DNA of 28,966 bases. Origin: JAKFWF01 sp031374115 (lineage in GTDB: Bacteria; Pseudomonadota; Alphaproteobacteria; Rhizobiales; Hyphomicrobiaceae). The position numbers and the translations under genes were made by a program. Shown here in pieces: positions 7,340 to 15,675 of this stretch (positions within the stretch are counted from its first letter, which is position 1; every line of letters starts with the position of its first letter). Below the pieces are notes generated by a model. It searched no databases. It was not told the DNA's origin and saw nothing but the letters and a program-made list of their open reading frames with translations. Where the stretch lies: the NCBI GenBank assembly GCA_031374115.1, contig JANMNO010000104.1, positions 1 through 28,966 on the forward strand, given 5' to 3'.

Positions 7340-8311
7340 CTACAGCCACCCCTTGCGGCGGAAATAAATGAACGGCACGAGCGCCGAAAGCATCATGGCG
7401 AAAAGCGCCATCGGATAACCCCAGAGGAACTCCAGCTCCGGAATATGTTTGAAATTCATGCCGTAGATGGACGCAATCAGGGTCGGCGGCATCAGCATGA
7501 CCGAGGCAACGGTGAACAACTTGATGATCTGGTTCTGCTCGGTCGAAATCATGCCGAGCGTCGCATCTAGCAGAAACGCGATGCGCTGCGATAGAAACCT
7601 CATGTGTTCCATGAGCGAATTGACGTCGCGGTGAGCGATTTCGATGCGCGAATGAATCCTGATATTGTCCTCGCGCTCCCTTACAGCATTAAGGAAATAG
7701 GTGAGCAGCCGGTCAAGCGAGAGCGCACTTTCCTGCGCTCGGGCGTTGGTATCGCCCTGTTTCCCGACCGCCTTCAAAAGCGCATCAAGCCGGCGCGTGC
7801 GCGTCTGCTGTCCACCCCTGATCTCGAAAATGATTGGTGCCGTGCGATCGACTTCGTCCTGTATTTTCTCGATCAGGTCTGCTTCGCGATGGATGATCGC
7901 TTCGATCAAGCCGATCATGATGCCCGGTGCGCTGTCACAGGCTAGATCGCCCTTTTCGACGCGCTGCAGAAACAGGGGAAACGCTTTGGGCTCTGCATAG
8001 CGCACGGTCACAAGCCGCGAGCCGGCAAGAATGAAGGTCAACGCCGTCGTCAGTGGAACCGGCGCTTCGACATTGTAGACAATGAACGCCGTTAGAAAAT
8101 GGGCACCATTTTCTTGATACAATCGATTGGACGCTTCGATCTCGCGCATTTCGGCGCGCGTTGGTACGGAGATGCCGAGTGCGTTCTCGACAAACGCGTC
8201 TTCCTCGGCTGTCGGATTGAGCAGATCGATCCACACCGTCGCGTCTGTGATCGGCAGCATCCCCTCACGTTTGGCGAGCCCGGTGCCTTGATGATCGTAA
8301 ATTGTAAGCAT
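7340..8311 (-). CDS. corA: CorA-family magnesium/divalent cation channel
   Basis: A 323-residue CorA protein. Residues 1-260 form the cytoplasmic alpha/beta and long-helix domain; TM1 covers about 264-283 and ends in the signature YGMNF (283-287), which forms the selectivity filter, followed by a short acidic loop (HIPELEFLWGYP) and TM2 about 299-317. The tail RRKGWL is the usual positively charged end. The family forms pentameric channels for Mg2+ influx, sometimes Co2+ or Ni2+. A GGGGGA sequence lies about 11 bases upstream of the ATG. It is a single gene, convergent with chrA; I see no Mg2+-responsive leader in the 130 bases before it. Confidence 0.95.
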   Translation of the reverse strand: MLTIYDHQGTGLAKREGMLPITDATVWIDLLNPTAEEDAFVENALGISVPTRAEMREIEASNRLYQENGAHFLTAFIVYNVEAPVPLTTALTFILAGSRLVTVRYAEPKAFPLFLQRVEKGDLACDSAPGIMIGLIEAIIHREADLIEKIQDEVDRTAPIIFEIRGGQQTRTRRLDALLKAVGKQGDTNARAQESALSLDRLLTYFLNAVREREDNIRIHSRIEIAHRDVNSLMEHMRFLSQRIAFLLDATLGMISTEQNQIIKLFTVASVMLMPPTLIASIYGMNFKHIPELEFLWGYPMALFAMMLSALVPFIYFRRKGWL

Positions 8312-8441
8312 AGTTCTACAAATCCCCCAGAATTATGATCTGCCGGCCACCTTGTTTTCGAACGATAGATACACCAGCACCGATCATCTGACAGCCCTAT
8401 CGTGAAGACTAGACGTTCCTAAATGCAGGAGTTGCGCCCCA

Positions 8442-9356
8442 ATGACGGATGAGTTCAAGGCAATCGGCATCGCTGCTGGCGATGATGGTGTGGCATTGGA
8501 GCAAAGCGCGCTCGGCGGCCCGGTTCTTAGGCTGACGAATGATCGCGGGACGGCGCTAATCGCGCTGCAAGGCGCACAGCTGTTCGGCTGGACGCCCGCG
8601 GGGCATGATCCGGTGATTTGGCTGTCGCCCGTGGAACGATTGGCCAACCCGCCCGCCAACCCAAAGCCGGTACGTGGCGGCACGCCGGTCTGCTGGCCTT
8701 GGTTTGCGGCGCATCCGACGGACGCTTCCAAGCCCGCGCACGGTTTTGTGCGCACACGGCTTTGGAACATCGATCGCGCAGAACGCTCAGATTCGCAGCT
8801 GCGCGTTACATTCACCACCGCGACGACCGCTCCCGACAAAACCTTATGGCCCGGCCAAGCCTCCCTCGAATTTACGGTGACGCTTGCCGAAGAACTGACG
8901 TTGGACTTCACCACCCACAACACCGGCGCCGATGCTTTTTCGCTGACCCAGGCGCTGCACACCTACTTTGCGGTAAGCGACATATCGAATGTTACTGTCG
9001 AAGGCTTCGACGGCCAGACCTATCTCGACAAACTTGATGCGAACACCCGCAAACAGCAGGCGGGTCCGATCACTTTTGCAGCTGAGGTCGACCGCGTTTA
9101 CGACGTCCACGAAGGTTGGGCCGCCATCACCGATCGTGGACTAAAGCGGCGGATCGAGATCGCCAAATCGGGTAGCCGATCATCGGTGGTATGGAATCCT
9201 TGGATCGAAAAATGCAACCGGCTCGGCGACATGGGACCGGATGGATATCGGGGCATGGTGTGCGTCGAAACCTGCAACGCTGGCGCCGATATCGTCCATA
9301 TCTTGCCAAGAGCCAGCCATACGCTCAGCGCAACTTATAAAGTCGTTCGGCTGTAA
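8442..9356 (+). CDS. D-hexose-6-phosphate mutarotase (YeaD-like aldose 1-epimerase family)
   Basis: A 304-residue cytoplasmic protein of the galactose-mutarotase-like fold. Diagnostic segments are ALQGAQLFGWTPAGHDPVIWLSP, RGGTPVCWPWFAAHP, AHGFVRTRLW with the conserved His and Arg, LTQALHTYFAVSDI with the second catalytic His, and WNPWIEKCNRLGDMGPDGYRGMVCVETCNA with the catalytic Glu near the end. YeaD-type enzymes interconvert alpha and beta anomers of glucose-6-phosphate and related sugars. AGGAG stands 10 bases before the ATG. Neighbours give no pathway clue; corA is divergent across 130 bases that hold no feature I can support. Confidence 0.9.
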   Translation: MTDEFKAIGIAAGDDGVALEQSALGGPVLRLTNDRGTALIALQGAQLFGWTPAGHDPVIWLSPVERLANPPANPKPVRGGTPVCWPWFAAHPTDASKPAHGFVRTRLWNIDRAERSDSQLRVTFTTATTAPDKTLWPGQASLEFTVTLAEELTLDFTTHNTGADAFSLTQALHTYFAVSDISNVTVEGFDGQTYLDKLDANTRKQQAGPITFAAEVDRVYDVHEGWAAITDRGLKRRIEIAKSGSRSSVVWNPWIEKCNRLGDMGPDGYRGMVCVETCNAGADIVHILPRASHTLSATYKVVRL

Positions 9357-9437
9357 TATCGCGGCTCGAATTCGCTTAGCCTCAATGATGCCTTAACGTT
9401 TTTGGACGTTCCATCGCGACTTTAGGGGGAAACAGCC

Positions 9438-10688
9438 GTGCCCGTCCGACGATCCGAGACTTTGCGTATGCGATCTTACGTTTCGCCAAGGCGCTCGCGT
9501 GCGTCAATGCTAGCCATTGGGTTAGCGGGACTTGCCGCTGTCGGGCCGGCCGCCACGTCGATGGCACGCGATGCGACGGCGCAGGAAGCCGCCGGCGACA
9601 GGTTCGCAGCCCTCAGCCCGGATCAGCGCCGGATTTACGAAAGCTACCGGATCGCACGATTGTCTTACGACGCGCAACTCGATGCTTACTGGCAAGCGGT
9701 CAACGAAAAGCGCGACGAGCGCAAACGCAAACGCGTCGCGGGCAATGCCTTTACCAGTCGCGACTACGTTCTCACGCAACCGCCGAAGTACAACGGGCCG
9801 GTACTCCTGGACGCGATCGCAAAGATCGTGGCTGAAGCGAAACCGCCCGAGCCTGAGAGGCAACTTGCAGGCGTCGCCGACTTCTTGCAAAGCGCGAAGG
9901 AGGTTTACAATTTTGTCCCAGAGGCAACCACCGAGATCGAGTTCAAGCGACGTTACGCTGCCGAGGCATTGGCGATCGGGCTGACGAAAGAGCAGGTCGT
10001 AAAGGTTTATGCGCTGGAAACCGGCGGCATGGGCACATACGACATGCAGGCCGGCATCCATCCGCAGAAGCGCACCGGCCGGCCGATCTCGTCGGCGCTC
10101 GGTTACGCCCAGCTGTTGCATGCCAACTCGGTGAACGAATTGGTCAAACATGGCCAAGCCTTCATCACCAGGCTGGAGGCGATGGCTCGATCGCAACTCA
10201 ATGCTGCGCCACGCCGCGCGATATCGCTGCGCGCGAAGGCTGCAGTCGTGCGCGTGATGCTGAAGGATGCGCGTGCCATTCCCAACGAATGGGGCGACCA
10301 CGTGCGCTTCGGCGCAACGCCGAAGGGCCTCGCGATCCATGCGCTCAATCTCGATGCCGACATCGGGCCGTGGCTACAGGTGATCAAGCTCAAGGGCCTG
10401 AAGGAAACCGCGATCAACGAAGCTGGGCGCGCGCAGCTCAGCGGGCCAGAGATCGAGTTGATGAACCTCGCGGGTCCCCGCACCGGTCTCGAAATGTTGT
10501 TGCCGGTCGCGCAGAGCGTTCCAACGACGAACTTTTTCAGCCGGGGTGGCTACGAGCGCAACTCGGTCGTTCGCGATCGCAATGCGGCCGAGCTATTGGT
10601 CGAACTCGGTAATCGCATGGAGCTGGGTTTGCTGAAATCCGGGTCGATCGAGTTCGCTGCCGCGTTCGATGCCGTGGCCAAGCGTTAG
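9438..10688 (+). CDS. Exported protein of unknown role with a possible lysozyme-like core
   Basis: I do not recognise this family with certainty. The 416-residue product has an Arg-rich N-terminus, a hydrophobic stretch (about 23-40) and a likely signal peptidase site near ATSMA-RD (about 43), so it is probably periplasmic. Residues 50-110 are charged and helical (DQRRIYESYRIARLSYDAQL, then KRDERKRKR). Around 185-230, VVKVYALETGGMGTYDMQAG followed by SALGYAQLLHAN resembles the Glu-bearing helix and the G-x-x-Q segment of soluble lytic transglycosylases, with Glu194 as candidate catalytic acid. The rest (270-416) has no motif I can name. GTG 9438 is chosen because AGGGGGAA lies about 8 bases upstream; ATG 9468 is possible. 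The stop overlaps that of the convergent M20 gene by 3 bases within a TTAG. Confidence 0.75.
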   Translation: MPVRRSETLRMRSYVSPRRSRASMLAIGLAGLAAVGPAATSMARDATAQEAAGDRFAALSPDQRRIYESYRIARLSYDAQLDAYWQAVNEKRDERKRKRVAGNAFTSRDYVLTQPPKYNGPVLLDAIAKIVAEAKPPEPERQLAGVADFLQSAKEVYNFVPEATTEIEFKRRYAAEALAIGLTKEQVVKVYALETGGMGTYDMQAGIHPQKRTGRPISSALGYAQLLHANSVNELVKHGQAFITRLEAMARSQLNAAPRRAISLRAKAAVVRVMLKDARAIPNEWGDHVRFGATPKGLAIHALNLDADIGPWLQVIKLKGLKETAINEAGRAQLSGPEIELMNLAGPRTGLEMLLPVAQSVPTTNFFSRGGYERNSVVRDRNAAELLVELGNRMELGLLKSGSIEFAAAFDAVAKR

Positions 10689-11911
10689 GCGTCGTTCAAC
10701 AAGCTTGCACATGCAGTGACGAAGGCTTGCGCGCCACGGACGATGTCGTCGTCGCTGGTGTTCTCGGTCCAATGATGACTGATGCCGCCGATCGACGGAA
10801 CAAACAGCATGCCGGCTGGCATCAGCTTTGACAGTACCTGCGCGTCATGACCAGCGCCACTTGGCATTCGCGTATGACCGCCGGGCGACAAACTCTCGCA
10901 CGCCCATTCGAGCGCGGCTTGGATCTTGGCATCCATCACGGCTGGATAGCTCTTTCGCAGAGCCGCGACGCTTGCCCGGCACGGGCCTGCCTGGTCGGAT
11001 GCCGCCACCAACTCGATCAGCGTCGCTTCCAGGCGCTTTAGCGTGTCGTGATCGGCATCGCGGATCTGGAACAGCATCTCGGCCTGGCCCGGGATGATAC
11101 TCGGCGCGCCGGGGTCCAGCGTGATCCTCCCCGTGGTCCAAACAGTGCGTGGACCGGCGACTTCTGGAAACCGGCTGGCAATAGCGCAGCACAACTCGGT
11201 GAGCGCAACCCCGGCATCTTTCCGGATCGCCATGCGCGTCGTGCCGGCGTGATTTTGCGCGCCAATGAACGTGACCTTGAACTGCCAAATGCCGACGATG
11301 CTTGTGACGACACCGAGCTTCAGCTTGTTGGATTCCAGCCAATCACCTTGCTCAATATGGGCTTCCAGATAACCGATGTACTCATCCGGCCGCACCCGAC
11401 GGCGCGGCTTGTCAGCCAGTCCTGCTGCGGCCAGCGCATCGCGCATTGTGCGGCTATCGGTGCGATCGACGGCGGCATCAATATCGGTCTCGCTCAAGCC
11501 GTCGACGAACGAGCGACTGCCAAGAAAATGACCGAAGTGACCTTCCTCATCGCACCACACACCAACGTCGACGCCCTTGCCGGCGAAAGCTGGATCGGCA
11601 TTGATCACACGGGCAGCTTCCAGGCCGTAGATCACACCGAGCGGTCCGTCGAGCCACCCGGCATAATTCTGACTTTCGAGGTGCGATCCGGTCAGCAGTT
11701 TTCGTGCCCGGCCCGGTGCGATGCCATACACGTTGCCAATGCCGTCAAAGCTCGGCTCCAGTCCGGCTTCAGCCATACGACCGGCGAACCAGTGACACGC
11801 CGCATTGTGCTCCTGCGACAGTGACGGGCGGTGCACACCTGTTTCATAGCGGCCGAAGTCGCGCAACCTGTTGAGGTCGGCAAGCACGCGGGCGGCGTCG
11901 ATGGTTGTCAT
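10685..11911 (-). CDS. M20-family Zn-dependent amidohydrolase (N-carbamoyl-L-amino acid hydrolase/allantoate amidohydrolase type)
   Basis: A 408-residue binuclear metallo-amidase of the hydantoinase/carbamoylase branch of peptidase family M20. Metal-site segments are TGSHLES with His77, WLDGPLGV with Asp88, CDEEGHFGHFLGSRSF with the Glu122/Glu123 pair, LEAHIEQG with His185, and SHHWTEN near the C-terminus. The dimerisation-domain motif QNHAGTTRM (220-227) and PSGAGHDA are also seen. Such enzymes remove carbamoyl groups from ureido acids in pyrimidine, hydantoin or purine breakdown; the exact substrate is not deducible. The Asp that normally follows the first metal His at +2 is Glu79 here. GGAAGC precedes the ATG by about 5 bases. 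It stands alone, divergent from the solute-binding protein. Confidence 0.88.
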   Translation of the reverse strand: MTTIDAARVLADLNRLRDFGRYETGVHRPSLSQEHNAACHWFAGRMAEAGLEPSFDGIGNVYGIAPGRARKLLTGSHLESQNYAGWLDGPLGVIYGLEAARVINADPAFAGKGVDVGVWCDEEGHFGHFLGSRSFVDGLSETDIDAAVDRTDSRTMRDALAAAGLADKPRRRVRPDEYIGYLEAHIEQGDWLESNKLKLGVVTSIVGIWQFKVTFIGAQNHAGTTRMAIRKDAGVALTELCCAIASRFPEVAGPRTVWTTGRITLDPGAPSIIPGQAEMLFQIRDADHDTLKRLEATLIELVAASDQAGPCRASVAALRKSYPAVMDAKIQAALEWACESLSPGGHTRMPSGAGHDAQVLSKLMPAGMLFVPSIGGISHHWTENTSDDDIVRGAQAFVTACASLLNDA

Positions 11912-12007
11912 GGTAGCTTCCGTTGTCGGCGTTGATTTTAACCACCAGTTTAGCAGATCGCACTCCGGAAGGTACGGCGATCGTTTGCCTTACCCCAAGT
12001 CGTTGGC

Positions 12008-12035
12008 TTGACGTCGTCGTCCACCAACCTAATCT
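12008..12035 (+). promoter_or_regulatory. Candidate sigma-70 promoter of the solute-binding protein gene
   Basis: TTGACG (12008-12013) and TAATCT (12030-12035) are separated by 16 bases. The predicted transcript would have a leader of about 33 bases carrying AAGGAG 6 bases before ATG 12075. No operator-like repeat is obvious. Confidence 0.4.
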
Positions 12036-12074
12036 TGTATGTATCGAAATTTGCCCAAGGAAAAGGAGCTCGCG

Positions 12075-13694
12075 ATGCGATTGATGGGTCGAGCTGGAGC
12101 TGGTGGCATGTCGAGAGCGCTCATCGCAGCGGTGCTCGTCGCGGCCGCGGCCTTCGCCGCGCCGGTTGCCGACGCGCAAATAACCTACCATCGCGGCAAC
12201 ACCGCTGATCCCGAGACGCTCGATCCGCACAAGACCTCGACAGTCTACGAGGCGCACGTGTTACGCGATGTGTTCGAGGGCTTGGTCATCCACAATGGCA
12301 AAGGCGAGCTCGTGCCCGGCGTCGCCGAAAGCTGGACAGCGTCGAAGGACGCCACCGTTTACACGTTTAAGTTTCGCGCGAACGCAAAGTGGTCGAACGG
12401 TGACCCGGTGAAGGCTTCCGATTTCGTGTTCGCCTACCGGCGGATCATGAACCCGGAAACCGGCGCCAAGTACGCCAAGATCCTGTTTGCGATCAAGAAC
12501 GCCGACGGCGCCAACAAAGGCAAGGCCAAGCTCGAGGAGATCGGCGTAAAGGCGGTTGATGACGGGACGTTGGAGATCACTCTGGAGCGTCCAACCCCCT
12601 ACTTCCTCGAACTGCTGGCGCATCAGACGGCGTTACCTCTGCACGAAGCGTCGGTGACCAAGCACGGCACCAGCTTCGTCAAGCCTGAGAACTGGGTGTC
12701 GAATGGTCCCTACGTGCTCAAGGAGTTCGTGCCGGGCTCACACATCCGCACCGCCAAAAACCCGAAATTCCACGACGCGGCCAACGTCAAGATCGATGCG
12801 GTGATGTTTTATCCGACCAAGGATACGGCGGCAGCGATCCGCCGGGTGGAAGCGGGCGAATTGCAATCCAACGACGACATACCGGCCGACCAGATCAAGG
12901 CGCTGCAGGCAAAGTTTGGCGATCAGATCAAGCTCGCACCGTTCCTCGGCACCTACTATCTAGCGATCAACACGACGAAACCGCCGTTCAACGACGTTCG
13001 CGTGCGCCAGGCACTATCGATGGCGATCGACCGCGAGTTCCTGGCCGAGCAGATCTGGGGCAACACCATGGTGCCGGGCTACTCGTTCGTGCCGCCGGGG
13101 ATCTCCAATTACAAAGAACCCGCCTATGCCGACTACAAGGAGATGAGGCCCGACGAGCGCGAAGAGCAGGCGATGGTTTTGCTTGCCGAAGCTGGCTTTG
13201 GCCCCGGCAAAGACAAGCTTAAGGTCGAGATCCGCTTCAATATGACCGACAACAACCGCGCCACCGTCGTTGCCATCGCCGAGCAATGGAAGAAACTCGG
13301 CATTGAGACCTCGCAGATCCACACCGACGCGAAAACGCACTTTGCCCACCTTCGCGATGGCGGCGATTTCGACGTGGCGCGCGCCGGTTGGATTGCCGAC
13401 TACGCCGATCCGCAGAATTTCTTGTTCTTGTTGGAGAGCGATGCAGTCGGCCTCAACTATGCGCGCTACAAAAACGCCGATTACGATGATCTGATGCGGC
13501 GTGCGGCGACCGAGACGAACATGGAAGAGCGGATCAAAGTGCTGTTCGCCGCCGAGACGATCTTCATGCATGATCTGCCGTACATCCCGGTTCTGTACTA
13601 CGGTTCCAAGAACTTGGTGTCAAACAAGCTGCAAGGCTGGCAGACCAATCTCAAGGACGTGCATCCGACGCGGTTTCTAACGCTGGCGAAGTGA
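12075..13694 (+). CDS. Oligopeptide/dipeptide-type ABC transporter solute-binding protein (SBP family 5)
   Basis: A 539-residue periplasmic binding protein of the OppA/DppA class. A signal peptide (ALIAAVLVAAAAFAAPVADA, cleavage near residue 34-35) is followed by the family opening PETLDPHKTSTVYEAHVLRDVFEGL, then LVPGVAESW, WSNGDPVKASDFVFAYRRIM, NGPYVLKEF, NTTKPPFNDVRVRQALSMAIDRE and the C-terminal ARAGWIADYADPQNFLFLL. No lipobox is seen, so it is probably soluble. ATG 12075 has AAGGAG 6 bases upstream; the earlier in-frame ATG at 12039 has none. No permease or ATPase genes are adjacent on this strand, so it is an orphan that must share membrane parts encoded elsewhere. It ends 6 bases from the convergent FkbM gene. 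Confidence 0.94.
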   Translation: MRLMGRAGAGGMSRALIAAVLVAAAAFAAPVADAQITYHRGNTADPETLDPHKTSTVYEAHVLRDVFEGLVIHNGKGELVPGVAESWTASKDATVYTFKFRANAKWSNGDPVKASDFVFAYRRIMNPETGAKYAKILFAIKNADGANKGKAKLEEIGVKAVDDGTLEITLERPTPYFLELLAHQTALPLHEASVTKHGTSFVKPENWVSNGPYVLKEFVPGSHIRTAKNPKFHDAANVKIDAVMFYPTKDTAAAIRRVEAGELQSNDDIPADQIKALQAKFGDQIKLAPFLGTYYLAINTTKPPFNDVRVRQALSMAIDREFLAEQIWGNTMVPGYSFVPPGISNYKEPAYADYKEMRPDEREEQAMVLLAEAGFGPGKDKLKVEIRFNMTDNNRATVVAIAEQWKKLGIETSQIHTDAKTHFAHLRDGGDFDVARAGWIADYADPQNFLFLLESDAVGLNYARYKNADYDDLMRRAATETNMEERIKVLFAAETIFMHDLPYIPVLYYGSKNLVSNKLQGWQTNLKDVHPTRFLTLAK

Positions 13695-13700
13695 GCGCGT

Positions 13701-14705
13701 TCAATCCATGATGTGTCCACCGTCGTAGGTGCAGGCGATCCGGCCTAAGGCTGCGCGGACGCGATCCGTGGTCATGAGAGCGGCGATGCCGGTGGGCAGC
13801 TCGCTGTCCGCTTCCGTTGTGCCTGGATACTCCATCGATCCAATCAACAATGCACGTGCACCATCACCTTCGATTGGCTGTTTCGTCTCAGTGGCGCCAC
13901 GCTCCAACAGCCGCTGCAGCAATGCCGGATCGATGGCCGGCAAGCTCGCAAGGAAGCCCGCGACTAGAGTGCGCGCCAGCGGATGATCGGGGTGCGCATC
14001 AGCGGTCGCTGCCTGCCCGCAGTCCCACAAATGCGCAACGTGATCCCAAGCGGCCGGCTGTTCCGGAAAGCGGCACTGCAAGTGCGCCGCCTCATCCGCC
14101 ACGTAGAACCGGTTGAGGTTGTCGAAGAACGCGAACGCATAGCCTCGGCTCGTGATCATGCCCTCCCACTTCGCCGATGCATCCGCCATCGACCCCGGCT
14201 CGACCGCCTCCACGACGATCACGCGCGGGCGATGCCGTGTCCAATCGATGCCGGCCAAGACGTCGGCCTCGGCACCCTCGACGTCGATCTTCAGGAAATC
14301 GATTTTCGAGATCTTTGCCTCGTCGAGCAGTGTCGATAGGCGACGCACGGGCAGCCGTGTCGTCGTGTAGCCGACGCCGAACGCGCTGGCAGCCGTGGCA
14401 TTCGCTTCGACCGAGGTCGAGAAGCCGTGCAGCTTGTCGACGGTGTGGAAGTCGATCTCGCCGTCCTTGGCACCAGCCAACATCGACACCGTGTGATCGC
14501 GTGGCCGAACGTTCGCGTAGATGTCGGCGAGCTTCGTCTGCGGCTCGACGACGAGCCCGCGCCATCCCATCAGATAGAAATAGAACGAGACGTTGTCGGC
14601 GACGGGGTGGCCGCCGCCAACATCGACGTAAGTGCCAATCGGCTCGCCGGCAAATAGCAAGCTCAGATGATAGTCTTCGAGGTTCTGCGCGTAGGAGAGT
14701 TGCAT
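13701..14705 (-). CDS. FkbM-family SAM-dependent methyltransferase
   Basis: A 334-residue protein with a Rossmann methyltransferase domain in residues 1-200. The SAM-binding stretch is TYVDVGGGHPVADNVS (25-40), then WRGLVVEP (motif II acidic end), and the FkbM hallmark KISKIDFLKIDVEGAEADVL (131-150). FkbM-type enzymes O-methylate sugars or polyketides, often on surface glycans or glycolipids. The C-terminal 130 residues (from about 205) are less conserved and include an Ala/Leu-rich helical part; their role is unknown. GAGG lies about 8 bases before the ATG. No glycosyltransferase or polysaccharide genes are near, so the acceptor cannot be inferred. It diverges from the HAD gene across 81 bases. 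Confidence 0.9.
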   Translation of the reverse strand: MQLSYAQNLEDYHLSLLFAGEPIGTYVDVGGGHPVADNVSFYFYLMGWRGLVVEPQTKLADIYANVRPRDHTVSMLAGAKDGEIDFHTVDKLHGFSTSVEANATAASAFGVGYTTTRLPVRRLSTLLDEAKISKIDFLKIDVEGAEADVLAGIDWTRHRPRVIVVEAVEPGSMADASAKWEGMITSRGYAFAFFDNLNRFYVADEAAHLQCRFPEQPAAWDHVAHLWDCGQAATADAHPDHPLARTLVAGFLASLPAIDPALLQRLLERGATETKQPIEGDGARALLIGSMEYPGTTEADSELPTGIAALMTTDRVRAALGRIACTYDGGHIMD

Positions 14706-14786
14706 TCGATAGACCTCGATTTCGGATGGGGCCGCAGTGTGCAGATCGCTAGCGCGCGCCGGCGATCTCGTCTAGGTGAAAGCCCC

Positions 14787-15668
14787 ATGAAACATGGCAG
14801 TGCAATGGCCACGACCGTTCCCATCATCGCCAGTGCGCGCGCACTCCTCGCCCGCTATCGCGTGGTATTTTGCGATGTGTGGGGCGTGGTTCATAACGGT
14901 GTACACGAGTATGCCGACGCTGGCGCCACGCTCGAACACTATCGAGCCCAGGGCGGACGGGTGATCCTCCTGTCCAACGCACCAACCCCGTCGAGTACTG
15001 TCGCAAAGGTACTCGACGAGAAGGGCGTGCGGCGGACCGCCTGGGACGCCATCGTCAGCTCCGGCGACGTGACGCGGTTACATCTCGAAGCCAAGGGTTA
15101 TCAGCGCCTGCACCACATCGGGCCGGACCGCTCGCTACCATTGTTCGACGGACTGACCGCGACGCTTTCCAAGCTGGATGACGCGCATGCACTGGTGTGC
15201 ACAGGCCTCGTAGATGACCGCGGCGAGACCGGCGAAAGCTACCGGCCTCTCCTCCAACGGGCGCTGACCCGCAGGCTTCCGTTCGTTTGCGCAAACCCCG
15301 ATCTCGTGGTCGATGTCGGCGGCCGCCGGTTTCCATGCGCGGGCGCAGTCGGCATCGTCTATGCAGCGATGGGTGGCGAAGTGTATTGGGCCGGCAAACC
15401 GCATAAGCCAGCCTACGATCTGGCTCTTGCGACGGCGGCTCGCATCACCGGGCATGCGCTGTCGCCGGGTGACGTACTGGCTATCGGGGATGCCGTAGCA
15501 ACCGATATCGCCGGCGCTGCCGCAGCCGGTATCGACGCCCTGTTTATTGCCGGTGGCATCCATCATGATGCCACGATGGACGGGCCTCAGATCGATAAAG
15601 CCAGGCTCGCACAGCTATTCCAAGATGCCGGCGCGCGAGCCTTAGCCGCGATGGCCCACCTCGCATGA
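14787..15668 (+). CDS. HAD-superfamily class IIA hydrolase (NagD-like, TIGR01459 type)
   Basis: A 293-residue cytoplasmic phosphatase-like protein. The nucleophile motif is VVFCDVWGVVHNG with Asp30; motif II LLSNAPTPSS follows, the cap domain spans about 85-205, and the C-terminal motifs are WAGKPHKPAYDLAL (catalytic Lys) and DVLAIGDAVATDIAGAAAAGIDALFIAGG (metal Asp residues). The second Asp of the usual DxD is Trp here, a feature I recall as normal for this alphaproteobacterial subfamily. Substrate is unknown; relatives act on sugar or nucleotide phosphates. ATG 14787 has AGGTGA 7 bases upstream, whereas the longer frame from 14667 runs into the divergent FkbM gene. ATG 14805 is another option. 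Confidence 0.9.
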   Translation: MKHGSAMATTVPIIASARALLARYRVVFCDVWGVVHNGVHEYADAGATLEHYRAQGGRVILLSNAPTPSSTVAKVLDEKGVRRTAWDAIVSSGDVTRLHLEAKGYQRLHHIGPDRSLPLFDGLTATLSKLDDAHALVCTGLVDDRGETGESYRPLLQRALTRRLPFVCANPDLVVDVGGRRFPCAGAVGIVYAAMGGEVYWAGKPHKPAYDLALATAARITGHALSPGDVLAIGDAVATDIAGAAAAGIDALFIAGGIHHDATMDGPQIDKARLAQLFQDAGARALAAMAHLA

Positions 15669-15675
15669 TACCGGA

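Noticed and set aside
9522..10340. 272-codon minus-strand frame over the exported lysozyme-like gene
   Set aside because: The plus-strand frame has a signal peptide and a strong ribosome site; the antisense translation shows no domain.
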